From NCBI GenBank assembly GCA_026785985.1, contig JAJAYX010000179.1, positions 1-12,156 on the forward strand: a stretch of 12,156 bases of DNA. The letters run 5' to 3'. Each line of letters starts with the position of its first letter. Positions within the stretch are counted from its first letter, which is position 1. The notes beneath the pieces are model-generated. The model searched no databases and was not told the DNA's origin. It was given only the letters and a program-made list of their open reading frames with translations. The DNA comes from Rudanella sp. (GTDB lineage: Bacteria > Bacteroidota > Bacteroidia > Cytophagales > Spirosomataceae). The position numbers and the translations under genes are program-made. Shown in pieces: positions 1 through 6,025 of this stretch.

Positions 1-158
1 AAATGTACCATGCCTGTTAGAGCTGCCAGCGAGATTGTCAGGAAGAAAAACCCCCATAACAGACGATTATAAAAGGAAAGGAGGCCAAAAAAATGCCAGA
101 AAACACCAATGCCTGCAATAGCTAGTGCTGCGTCGGAAATAACGTGCGAAACAATCAT
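1..158 (-). CDS. Partial integral membrane protein, 5' end only
   Basis: This is an open frame of 52 codons starting at the ATG complementary to 156-158 and running off the left edge of the window, so only the N-terminus is visible. An in-frame TGA lies 24 bases upstream of the ATG with no better start between them, which fixes the start. The peptide begins MIVSHVISDAALAIAGIGVF and continues with a hydrophobic, aromatic-rich stretch (WHFFGLLSFY, then LLWGFFFLTISLAAL), consistent with two closely spaced membrane helices joined by a short loop containing N and R. The pattern of an N-terminal S/T-D followed by a helix is reminiscent of small uncharacterised Bacteroidetes membrane proteins such as the DUF6962 type, but I cannot confirm that from 52 residues. 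It is divergent from sucD, with 188 bases between the two starts. No function is assigned. Confidence 0.6.
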   Translation of the reverse strand, partial: MIVSHVISDAALAIAGIGVFWHFFGLLSFYNRLLWGFFFLTISLAALTGMVH

Positions 159-182
159 GCCGAAATGTACAGAAAATAGTCA

Positions 183-212
183 TTGGTCTTTGCGGCTTTC
201 GCTCTACTTTTG
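183..212 (+). promoter_or_regulatory. Candidate Bacteroidetes-type promoter for sucD
   Basis: TTG at 183-185 and TACTTTTG at 205-212 are separated by 19 bases. This matches the -33 TTG / -7 TAnnTTTG pattern known for the Bacteroidetes housekeeping sigma factor. Transcription would begin near 219, giving a leader of about 128 bases before the sucD ATG at 347, and that leader contains the inverted heptamer repeat. The start site is inferred from spacing only. Confidence 0.6.
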
Positions 213-240
213 CGGGGCTTTTTAGCAGATTCAGAACATC

Positions 241-325
241 GGATTTCGGATTTCGGATTTCGGGCTGACCGAATCGGCGAAAGCCAATCGTGCCGGTCTA
301 CCACAAATCCGAAATCTGAAATTCC
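241..325. repeat. Tandem GGATTTC heptamers with an inverted copy
   Basis: Three tandem copies of GGATTTC occupy 241-261. At 305-325 a near-perfect reverse complement follows (AAATCCGAAATCTGAAATTCC), differing by one substitution and one inserted T. The two arms of about 20 bases can pair around a loop of roughly 42 bases. The whole structure sits in the predicted 5' leader of sucD. It could be a leader hairpin or a degenerate copy of a dispersed intergenic repeat. The window holds no further copy. Confidence 0.7.
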
Positions 326-346
326 ATACAACGATTTACGATCAAC

Positions 347-1225
347 ATGAGCGTATTAGTCAACAAAAACTCAAAAGTCATTGTCCAGGGCTTCACCGGC
401 TCTGAGGGTAGTTTCCACGCCCAGCAGATGATGGAATATGGCACCAATGTAGTCGGTGGCGTTACGCCCGGCAAAGGCGGTCAGCAACACCTCGACCGGC
501 CGGTGTTCAACACCGTTCAGGAGGCCGTTGAAAAAACCGGGGCCGATGTGTCGATCATTTTTGTGCCACCCGCTTTTGCGGCTGATGCGATCATGGAAGC
601 TGCCGATGCCGGTATTCAGGTAATCATTTGTATTACTGAGGGTATCCCAACAGAGGATATGGTGATGGCTAAAAATTATCTGGCTGACAAAACCTGCCGC
701 CTGATTGGGCCTAACTGCCCTGGTGTGATGACTGCCGAGGTATGTAAGGTTGGCATTATGCCCGGCTTCATTTTCAAGAAGGGAACGGTAGGCATTGTTT
801 CTAAATCAGGAACGCTAACCTACGAAGCCGTTGATCAACTGACAAAAGCAGGCCTGGGTCAAACCACGGCTATCGGCATTGGTGGTGACCCCATCATTGG
901 CACAACAACCAAACAGGCCGTTGAACTGCTGATGAACGACCCCGAAACAGAAGCCATCGTGATGATTGGTGAAATTGGTGGCGGGATGGAAGCCGAAGCC
1001 GCCCGCTGGATTAAAGCCGACGGAAACCGCAAACCTGTTGTCGGCTTCATTGCCGGTCAAACCGCACCCAAAGGCCGTCGGATGGGCCATGCTGGTGCCA
1101 TTGTGGGTGGTACTGATGATACGGCTGCCGCCAAAATGGCCATCATGCGCGAGTGTGGCATCCACGTCGTAGAATCGCCCGCCCTCATCGGCGAAACGAT
1201 GTTGAAAGCGTTAGGCAGAAATTAA
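347..1225 (+). CDS. sucD: Succinate-CoA ligase (ADP/GDP-forming) subunit alpha
   Basis: This is the alpha subunit of succinyl-CoA synthetase, the TCA-cycle enzyme that interconverts succinyl-CoA and succinate with substrate-level phosphorylation of ADP or GDP in the cytoplasm. It is 292 residues, the usual length for the family. The N-terminal CoA-binding Rossmann domain shows [10 protein letters not shown] at about 15-24. The loop GPNCPGVM (121-128) and the segment SKSGTLTYE (152-160) are family hallmarks. The phosphohistidine is H248 in GHAGAIVGG. The ATG at 347 gives the standard N-terminus, with [11 protein letters not shown] just after it. The beta subunit gene (sucC) is not next to it, so the two are encoded apart, as is common in Bacteroidetes. 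A TTG/TACTTTTG promoter lies at 183-212. The downstream gene begins about 10 bases after the stop and may be co-transcribed. Identification is secure. Confidence 0.97.
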   Translation: MSVLVNKNSKVIVQGFTGSEGSFHAQQMMEYGTNVVGGVTPGKGGQQHLDRPVFNTVQEAVEKTGADVSIIFVPPAFAADAIMEAADAGIQVIICITEGIPTEDMVMAKNYLADKTCRLIGPNCPGVMTAEVCKVGIMPGFIFKKGTVGIVSKSGTLTYEAVDQLTKAGLGQTTAIGIGGDPIIGTTTKQAVELLMNDPETEAIVMIGEIGGGMEAEAARWIKADGNRKPVVGFIAGQTAPKGRRMGHAGAIVGGTDDTAAAKMAIMRECGIHVVESPALIGETMLKALGRN

Positions 1226-1227
1226 CG

Positions 1228-1372
1228 GCGAAAGAGTGAAAGAGCGTACAGCAGAGCAGAACAGTGAAAAGGTGTTGAGGTTCGTTAAAAACTTAACACG
1301 TTCGTTTCTTGTCCCAGGGTGTCAGCGTTCTATTCTGCGTCTTTTTGCTCTTTTGCTCTTTCACTCTTTCGC
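1228..1372. repeat. Perfect 18-base inverted repeat flanking the start of the DUF4271-like gene
   Basis: The left arm at 1228-1245 (GCGAAAGAGTGAAAGAGC) and the right arm at 1355-1372 are exact reverse complements, with 109 bases between them. The left arm begins 3 bases after the sucD stop and spans the first possible start (GTG, 1236) of the next gene. The right arm lies inside that gene and encodes part of its signal peptide (LFHSFA). The arms are built from the purine-rich unit GAAAGAG, and the right side carries further GCTCTTTT units at 1347-1360. It may be the remnant of a dispersed intergenic repeat or a long-range RNA hairpin. Confidence 0.8.
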
Positions 1373-2501
1373 GCTTTCCCTTCCCGTCATTGCCCAAAAT
1401 GCCCGCGACGGTATTGGGCCTGAGCAACGATACTACGCCGTTCACGATTTCCGCGACGACTGGCAGTTGTACGATGAACTTTCCAAAGCTTACGTACCCT
1501 ATTTATCTGATATTCAGGGTAGTGTGCCCGCATTGAGTGTATCCATTGATCTGGAAAGTAACCGCCATTATCGGTTGTTGCTTCGTACCCGCGAAAATGC
1601 CCACCTGTTTGTTAATGCCGCTCTCCGAAAAAAATTAGTCTCCAATCAGTGGTACACCTTTTCTATTGATAGCCTCTACGGAGTTTATCACGAACCGAAG
1701 CTGTTTCTGACGGTATACGGCTCCCCCGGTTCCGACGGGCGGGAACTGGTTATGGCTCACCCAAAGTCCATTTTGCAGAAACCGATCATCGCCAGTGGTG
1801 ATAATTTAAGTGTACGGCCCCGGACGTTTTCCGTTTATCCAGATTTTTTTGCGCTGGGTCTGGTGTTTTTGCTGGCTACACACGCCCTGTTGTTTAGTGC
1901 GAATCAGCGGGCATTTCTGATCTTTTACGATGTCCGGGACTTGCTCACACTCCGCACCCGCGACGAAACATTTCTGGTGAATCGGCCAATGAGCCTCACC
2001 AATGTTTTGTTTGTCCTCAACCTCAGCTTCCTGCTGGCCTACCTGTTTCTGTTTGTTCAAAGCCGAAACATTGACGTTTTTTCGTCGAGTGCTTTACTTC
2101 TCGACCAACAGAATGTCGGGGCTATGCTGCTCCATTATCTGTTAATCAGCGGGTTAATTTTTCTGTCGTTCATGGGTAAATTCCTCATGTTACTGGTGGT
2201 TGGCACTCTATATCGGTTTGACAGTATTGTGAACCTGCATTTTTTTAAACTCATCCAATCATCCTTATTATTCTTTACAGTCGTAGGGATTATTGCTGCC
2301 ATTCTGATCTTTAATGTTCCGACCATAACGGGGCTACCCAACGTGTTGCTGATACCCTTTACGATCTTTTATCTGGCTCGATTGGTGCTGCTCTATGTGG
2401 TGATCACGGCTATGGCTCCTGTAAAAAGTCTGTATTTAATTTCGTACCTTTGTATCGTTGAATTAGTGCCGCTGCTAATTGGTGTCCGCTTCGCTTTGTA
2501 G
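1236..2501 (+). CDS. DUF4271-like polytopic membrane protein with signal peptide
   Basis: The function is unknown. The frame has 421 codons from a GTG at 1236. GTG at 1272 and TTG at 1275 are equally plausible starts, and there is no in-frame ATG before residue 173, so the N-terminus is uncertain. A signal peptide hydrophobic core (LRLFALLLFHSFALSLPV, about 34-51) ends in IAQ with cleavage near 53-54. Residues of about 55-195 form a soluble, probably extracytoplasmic, beta-rich region with a DFRDDWQLYD segment at 71-80. From about 200 to the end there are roughly six membrane helices (near 203-222, 256-275, 299-323, 342-360, 368-392 and 398-418), with charged loops such as YDVRDLLTLRTRDE. This architecture and its place directly before a HemD-like gene match Bacteroidetes proteins annotated DUF4271. 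That assignment is from memory of the family and needs a profile search. It starts 10 bases after sucD. Confidence 0.75.
   Translation: MKERTAEQNSEKVLRFVKNLTRSFLVPGCQRSILRLFALLLFHSFALSLPVIAQNARDGIGPEQRYYAVHDFRDDWQLYDELSKAYVPYLSDIQGSVPALSVSIDLESNRHYRLLLRTRENAHLFVNAALRKKLVSNQWYTFSIDSLYGVYHEPKLFLTVYGSPGSDGRELVMAHPKSILQKPIIASGDNLSVRPRTFSVYPDFFALGLVFLLATHALLFSANQRAFLIFYDVRDLLTLRTRDETFLVNRPMSLTNVLFVLNLSFLLAYLFLFVQSRNIDVFSSSALLLDQQNVGAMLLHYLLISGLIFLSFMGKFLMLLVVGTLYRFDSIVNLHFFKLIQSSLLFFTVVGIIAAILIFNVPTITGLPNVLLIPFTIFYLARLVLLYVVITAMAPVKSLYLISYLCIVELVPLLIGVRFAL
2445..2452 (+). promoter_or_regulatory. Candidate -7 element for the hemD-like gene
   Basis: TACCTTTG is an exact TAnnTTTG match lying in the last 60 bases of the upstream gene. 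Transcription would start near 2459, leaving a leader of about 130 bases before the ATG at 2588. No TTG is found at the expected 19-20 base spacing, so this rests on the -7 motif alone. Confidence 0.35.
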
Positions 2502-2587
2502 GTAAAGCTGTAGCCCAAAAACAGGTCGCACGGTATGACAATGCCTGCCGGCATCAGCATTCGAATCGCATAACCGAGGTTTATTCA

Positions 2588-3370
2588 ATGAACGAAACAA
2601 GCACCCAACAATCAGAAAATCGGTTAACCAAGGTTTCGAGTATCTTAGTAACCCAGTCCCGGCCTGACGAAAAATCACCTTACTTCGACCTTGCCTCCAA
2701 GTACAACATTACTATCGACTTTCGTCCGTTCATTCAAATTCAGGGCCTATCGTTTAAAGATTTCCGCAAACAAAAAATAACTATTCTGGGTCATACGGCC
2801 ATCATTTTCACCAGCCGTAATGCCATAGATCATTTCTTTCGTATTTGTCAGGAGGGTCGCATTGACGTTCCTGCCGACATGAAGTATTTCTGTATCTCGG
2901 AGCAGACTGCCAACTACCTCCAGAAATACATCGTGATCAGGAAACGGAAGATCTTTACCGGAACAAAAACGGCTGCCGAACTGATGGAAATCATTAAGAA
3001 ACATAAAACAGAAAAGTTTTTGTTTCCCTGTTCTAACATTCGGCGCAATGATATTCCAGAATTTATGGACACCAGCGTGTTGCACTTCACCGAAGCGGTG
3101 ATGTATGAAACCGTGCCCACGGATTTGTCGGACATCGACATCAAGAAGTTCGACATCATTGCGTTTTTTAGTCCATCAGGCGTGTCATCATTACTGAGTA
3201 ACTTCCCTGATTTTCAGCAGAATGGAATCCGCATGGCCGCGTTTGGGCCAACAACAGCCAAAGCAATTGCCGAGGCCGGATTGATTCTCGACATCGAAGC
3301 ACCGCTGCCCAATGCGCCCTCTATGAATGGTGCACTGGACTTGTATATAAAGAAAGCCAACAATAGTTGA
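2588..3370 (+). CDS. hemD: HemD-fold protein, putative uroporphyrinogen-III synthase
   Basis: HemD cyclises hydroxymethylbilane to uroporphyrinogen III in tetrapyrrole synthesis. This 260-residue protein has the two-lobed HemD pattern: IFTSRNAIDHFF at 73-84, FFSPSGVSSLL at 193-203 and AFGPTTAKAI at 218-227 correspond to the conserved TS-x-NAV, SPS-x-V and GPTTA-x-A elements. The N-terminal 14 residues are polar and lie before the first strand (SILVTQ). No other methionine is available near them, so the ATG at 2588 is used. It follows the DUF4271-like gene by 86 bases and ends just before a strong terminator. No other haem-pathway gene is in the window, so a role outside haem synthesis cannot be excluded. 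Membership of the HemD fold is well supported. The enzyme activity is inferred. Confidence 0.82.
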   Translation: MNETSTQQSENRLTKVSSILVTQSRPDEKSPYFDLASKYNITIDFRPFIQIQGLSFKDFRKQKITILGHTAIIFTSRNAIDHFFRICQEGRIDVPADMKYFCISEQTANYLQKYIVIRKRKIFTGTKTAAELMEIIKKHKTEKFLFPCSNIRRNDIPEFMDTSVLHFTEAVMYETVPTDLSDIDIKKFDIIAFFSPSGVSSLLSNFPDFQQNGIRMAAFGPTTAKAIAEAGLILDIEAPLPNAPSMNGALDLYIKKANNS

Positions 3371-3385
3371 GCCGAACCAGTTGGG

Positions 3386-3420
3386 AAAGAGGTCAGGTGG
3401 TTACCATCTGACCTCTTTTT
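3386..3420 (+). terminator. Strong intrinsic terminator after hemD
   Basis: A 15-base-pair stem (3386-3400 with 3404-3418, one G-T wobble) closes on a TTA loop and ends in TTTTT. GAACC at 3374-3378 can also pair with GGTTC at 3421-3425 to extend the base of the hairpin. It starts 15 bases after the hemD stop and separates the sucD/DUF4271/hemD side from the T9SS genes. Confidence 0.92.
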
Positions 3421-3460
3421 GGTTCCAATATTTTTTGACTATACTGCGTTTAAGAAAAGA

Positions 3461-3500
3461 GTCATCCGTAGTCATTTTGGGTCATTCATTGTCATTGGTC
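3461..3500. repeat. Four GTCAT repeats with exact 10-base spacing
   Basis: GTCAT begins at 3461, 3471, 3481 and 3491, each followed by five variable bases (CCGTA, TTTGG, TCATT, TGGTC). The spacing is about one helical turn, so all copies face the same side of the DNA. The array lies 75-114 bases before porP and overlaps the candidate promoter. It could be a binding site array for a regulator of the T9SS genes or a degenerated tandem repeat. Confidence 0.7.
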
Positions 3501-3509
3501 GTACTTTTT
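3477..3509 (+). promoter_or_regulatory. Weak candidate promoter for porP
   Basis: TTG at 3477-3479 and TACTTTTT at 3502-3509 (seven of eight positions in form TAnnTTTG) are 22 bases apart, slightly longer than ideal. The GTCAT array overlaps its -33 element and spacer. A transcript from here would have a leader of about 60 bases. TAATCTTT at 3565-3572 is a second weak match but is only a few bases from the start codon. Confidence 0.3.
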
Positions 3510-3574
3510 TAGGTCTGACGGTGCAACAGATAACTGCAAATGACGAGTAATGGCCGTAAATTATTAATCTTTTT

Positions 3575-4543
3575 ATGGGTCGCATCGTTTACCGTTTTGC
3601 CACGCTGATTTTGCTGGGACTATGCCGGATGGCCAATGGCCAGAACGACCCCCAGTTCAGCCAATATATGTTCAACCCGCTGTATTATAATCCAGCGGCA
3701 GCCGGGTCGGAGGGGGTGTCCCGGTTCCAGTTGATGCACCGTACGCAGTGGGCTGGTTATCAACCAAGTAATTCCGACGATGGGGGAGGGCCAAGTACCC
3801 AATTGTTCTCCTATACGATGCCACTCGATAAATTTAAAAGTGGTGTTGGCCTGTTCGCTATGAACGACCGATATGGCCCGGCCATTAATCAGGCTGTGCA
3901 GTTATCCTATGCCTATCGAATGTCGTTGAAAGGTGGTACGTTGGCCCTTGGTGTTCAGGGTGGACTCTATAACCGGGGTTTCGATTTTGGGCAGTTCCGC
4001 CCAAATGAACCTGACCCCCTCTTGCAGGGAGGCCGCATTACCCAGGCCAGACCCGATGTTGGAGTGGGGGTATACTATAACACTGTTGACTATTGGGTCG
4101 GGGCGAGTGTATTGCACTTAAATGAACCTTCGTTCCGATTGGTTGGTACGCAATCTGTGGTGCCCCAAACCCGAACGGCCTACTTTACAGCGGGCTACCG
4201 ACTGGGCATTGGGTACGATGTAGATGTTCAACCGTCTGTTTTGGTGGGTTATTCGCCAACGGGGTCGCGGAATACGATAGCAATGAACCTAATGGGAACC
4301 TACCAAAATAAATTTTGGGCCGGTTTGGGCTACCGATTGGCTGATGCCATCACGGCTAATGTTGGAATCAATTTAATGCGGAACAACGCGCTTCGGTTTG
4401 GATATGCTTTTGACCTTACTGCGTCCAGCCGGGTAACGGCCATCACCAGCCAGACTTCCCACGAAATCATGCTAAGTTACGCGTTGCCTGCCATTGATGC
4501 CCGCAAAAAACCAATTGTGCGTACCCCAAGATTCCGGTATTGA
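3575..4543 (+). CDS. porP: T9SS outer-membrane protein, PorP/SprF family
   Basis: PorP/SprF proteins are outer-membrane beta-barrels of the type IX secretion system. In Porphyromonas PorP is encoded directly before the PorKLMN core, and SprF-type members help export specific adhesins. The 322-residue product has a signal peptide (hydrophobic LILLGL, ending ANGQ at about residue 23) followed by the family signature NDPQFSQYMFNPLYYNPAAAGS (24-45), the motif read soon after the signal peptide in this family. The rest alternates aromatic and polar residues in barrel-like strands (for example GVGLFAMND, ALGVQGGLYNRGF, FWAGLGYRL, ALRFGYAFDL). It ends with a short basic tail. The ATG at 3575 gives a good signal peptide. 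Its position before gldKLMN suggests it is the core PorP of the machine and not a substrate-specific paralogue, but that is inference. A 264-base gap separates it from gldK. Confidence 0.92.
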   Translation: MGRIVYRFATLILLGLCRMANGQNDPQFSQYMFNPLYYNPAAAGSEGVSRFQLMHRTQWAGYQPSNSDDGGGPSTQLFSYTMPLDKFKSGVGLFAMNDRYGPAINQAVQLSYAYRMSLKGGTLALGVQGGLYNRGFDFGQFRPNEPDPLLQGGRITQARPDVGVGVYYNTVDYWVGASVLHLNEPSFRLVGTQSVVPQTRTAYFTAGYRLGIGYDVDVQPSVLVGYSPTGSRNTIAMNLMGTYQNKFWAGLGYRLADAITANVGINLMRNNALRFGYAFDLTASSRVTAITSQTSHEIMLSYALPAIDARKKPIVRTPRFRY

Positions 4544-4556
4544 AATAATTGGGTAA

Positions 4557-4587
4557 AGACCCCCTACCACTCAATAAAATGGGGTCT
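4557..4587 (+). other. Stem-loop between porP and gldK
   Basis: AGACCCC (4557-4563) pairs perfectly with GGGGTCT (4581-4587) around a 17-base loop, 13 bases after the porP stop. No T tract follows, so it is a poor intrinsic terminator. It may be a 3' stabilising hairpin or a partial transcription barrier that lowers gldKLMN relative to porP. Confidence 0.5.
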
Positions 4588-4636
4588 AATCTACACATTG
4601 GCAGCATTATTGTTAGGCTGTTTGCTGTTGAGCATG

Positions 4637-4644
4637 TAATTTTG
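4637..4644 (+). promoter_or_regulatory. Candidate -7 element for gldKLMN
   Basis: TAATTTTG fits TAnnTTTG exactly. The nearest upstream TTG (4610-4612) is 24 bases away, longer than usual. If used, it would give gldK a leader of about 155 bases holding the inverted repeat at 4662-4695. Confidence 0.35.
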
Positions 4645-4661
4645 AGGGATTGACCATTCAG

Positions 4662-4695
4662 TAAGCGTTCATTTTGGCTGGATTTGATACGCTTA
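4662..4695. repeat. TAAGCGT / ACGCTTA inverted repeat upstream of gldK
   Basis: TAAGCGT (4662-4668) and ACGCTTA (4689-4695) are exact reverse complements with a 20-base spacer, about 110 bases before the gldK start. Either an operator with half-sites roughly two to three helical turns apart or a leader stem-loop would fit. Confidence 0.45.
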
Positions 4696-4807
4696 GTGGG
4701 TTTTATGATTGAAATTTTTCGCCGGTACGGCACTACATACAATAACCTGACTGATTTTCGTTTTTAGTTCGGTCTTGCACAAGAAGAAAAATAAGTACGC
4801 TACTGAC

Positions 4808-5968
4808 ATGAAGTACAACCGATTTACAATGGACGCAACCCGAGGAGCAATGGTCGTGGCAGTGGTTCTGCTGATGCAGAGTTGCGGTTTCGTTAAATCC
4901 AAATTTGGCGGAAAAGGGGGCAAAGACAGTGGCGAAGTTGGGGTGACCAACGGAGAAGTCACTGCTGACAAAGGTCGCAAGGGCTGGAAACAGACCACTC
5001 CCTACGGTATGGTACTCGTACCATCGGGTTCGTTTATCATGGGTCAGGCCGACGAAGATGTGGCGGCTACCCAGATCAACATGAACCGTCGGGTAACCAT
5101 CAGCTCGTTCTACATGGACGATACGGAGGTAACCAATCACGAATACCGGCAGTATGTCAACGCCCTGTTGACGGACTCGGTATCGGTAATCGGCGAAGAA
5201 GAAATCATGGCTAAGTTCTACCCGGATACGGCTGTTTGGAAAAATGATTTTACCTACCACAATGGCGACCCCATGCTGGAGTACTATTACTCGCACCCGG
5301 CATTCGACACCTATCCGGTAGTGGGCGTTAGCTGGCAGGCCGCGCAGCATTTTTGCTCATGGCGCACCAACTTATACAACGATTACCGTACCAAAGAGGG
5401 GCAGTTTGTATCGCCCCGTTACCGGCTTCCATCGGAGGCTGAATGGGAGTGGGCTGCTCGTGGTGGCAAGCAGGGAGCTAAATATCCCTGGGGGAATCCC
5501 TACGTAGCCAATGGCAAAGGATGCTATTTGGCCAACTTTAAGCCCCAACGCGGCAACTTCGATGCCGATGGCTATCCCTACACCGCTCCGGGTAATGCTT
5601 ACAATGCCAATGAGTATGGCTTGTATAATATGGCCGGAAACGTAGCGGAGTGGTGCCGCGATGCCTACGCTGACAACTCCAATGCTATTGTCTGGGATAT
5701 GAACCCCGATAACCAGAATGCCGATGAACCACGCAAGGTTGTTCGGGGGGGGTCCTGGAAAGATATTGCGTATTACCTCGAAACGGGAACTCGCTCCTAC
5801 GAACTTGAAAACGCCAAACGTTCGTATATCGGATTCCGTTGCGTGATGGACAACCTCGAAGGGCGCACAGCGTCGGCACGGGGCGGTCGGAGTGCTAAAC
5901 CAGCCAAGTCCAGCAAAGCCAGTAGTAAAAGCAAGAGCAGCGGTCGGGGTAGTAGTAAAAAAGCTTAG
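4808..5968 (+). CDS. gldK: T9SS/gliding motility lipoprotein GldK
   Basis: GldK (PorK) is an outer-membrane-anchored periplasmic lipoprotein that forms the T9SS ring with GldN. From the ATG at 4808 the protein has 386 residues. A longer reading from TTG at 4775 would add a lysine-rich stretch and is disfavoured, and ATG at 4829 is a fair alternative. The lipobox is LMQSC with the lipidated cysteine C26. Residues of about 64-347 form a formylglycine-generating-enzyme (SUMF1) fold: MVLVPSGSFIMG (68-79), VVGVSWQAAQHFCSW (171-185), RLPSEAEWEWAARGG (206-220), AGNVAEWCRDAY (276-287), VRGGSW (312-317) and IGFRC (341-345). The catalytic cysteine pair found in true FGE enzymes after the GGS motif is absent, so the fold is structural. 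The tail (about 351-386) is rich in S, K, R and G. It heads the tightly spaced gldKLMN set. Confidence 0.93.
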   Translation: MKYNRFTMDATRGAMVVAVVLLMQSCGFVKSKFGGKGGKDSGEVGVTNGEVTADKGRKGWKQTTPYGMVLVPSGSFIMGQADEDVAATQINMNRRVTISSFYMDDTEVTNHEYRQYVNALLTDSVSVIGEEEIMAKFYPDTAVWKNDFTYHNGDPMLEYYYSHPAFDTYPVVGVSWQAAQHFCSWRTNLYNDYRTKEGQFVSPRYRLPSEAEWEWAARGGKQGAKYPWGNPYVANGKGCYLANFKPQRGNFDADGYPYTAPGNAYNANEYGLYNMAGNVAEWCRDAYADNSNAIVWDMNPDNQNADEPRKVVRGGSWKDIAYYLETGTRSYELENAKRSYIGFRCVMDNLEGRTASARGGRSAKPAKSSKASSKSKSSGRGSSKKA

Positions 5969-6008
5969 TTCAGTTCGTATTAATCACAAAAACAGTTCAC
6001 CATACGCT

Positions 6009-6017
6009 TTAATTAGC
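6009..6017 (+). promoter_or_regulatory. TTAATTAGC motif before gldL
   Basis: TTAATTAGC ends 8 bases before the gldL ATG, and the same nonamer precedes gldM. It resembles no Shine-Dalgarno sequence. A role in translation initiation is a guess. Confidence 0.3.
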
Positions 6018-6025
6018 CCATTCTT

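Noticed and set aside
1309..1536. Hydrophobic 75-codon frame overlapping the DUF4271-like gene in another frame
   Set aside because: Its hydrophobic stretch comes from the same CTCTTT repeat that forms the signal peptide in the main frame, and it has only a TTG start. A frameshift is not needed because the main frame is continuous.
2502..2587. Short palindrome ATGCC-TGCC-GGCAT before hemD
   Set aside because: A 5-base-pair stem without a T tract is too weak to call a regulatory hairpin.
4775..4807. Upstream TTG start for gldK
   Set aside because: It would add HKKKNKYATD before the signal peptide. The ATG at 4808 gives a standard lipoprotein signal with C26.
4733..5350. Open frame of 205 codons on the minus strand
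   Set aside because: It lies opposite gldK, which has clear family motifs and a lipobox. The antisense product has no recognisable motif or start context.
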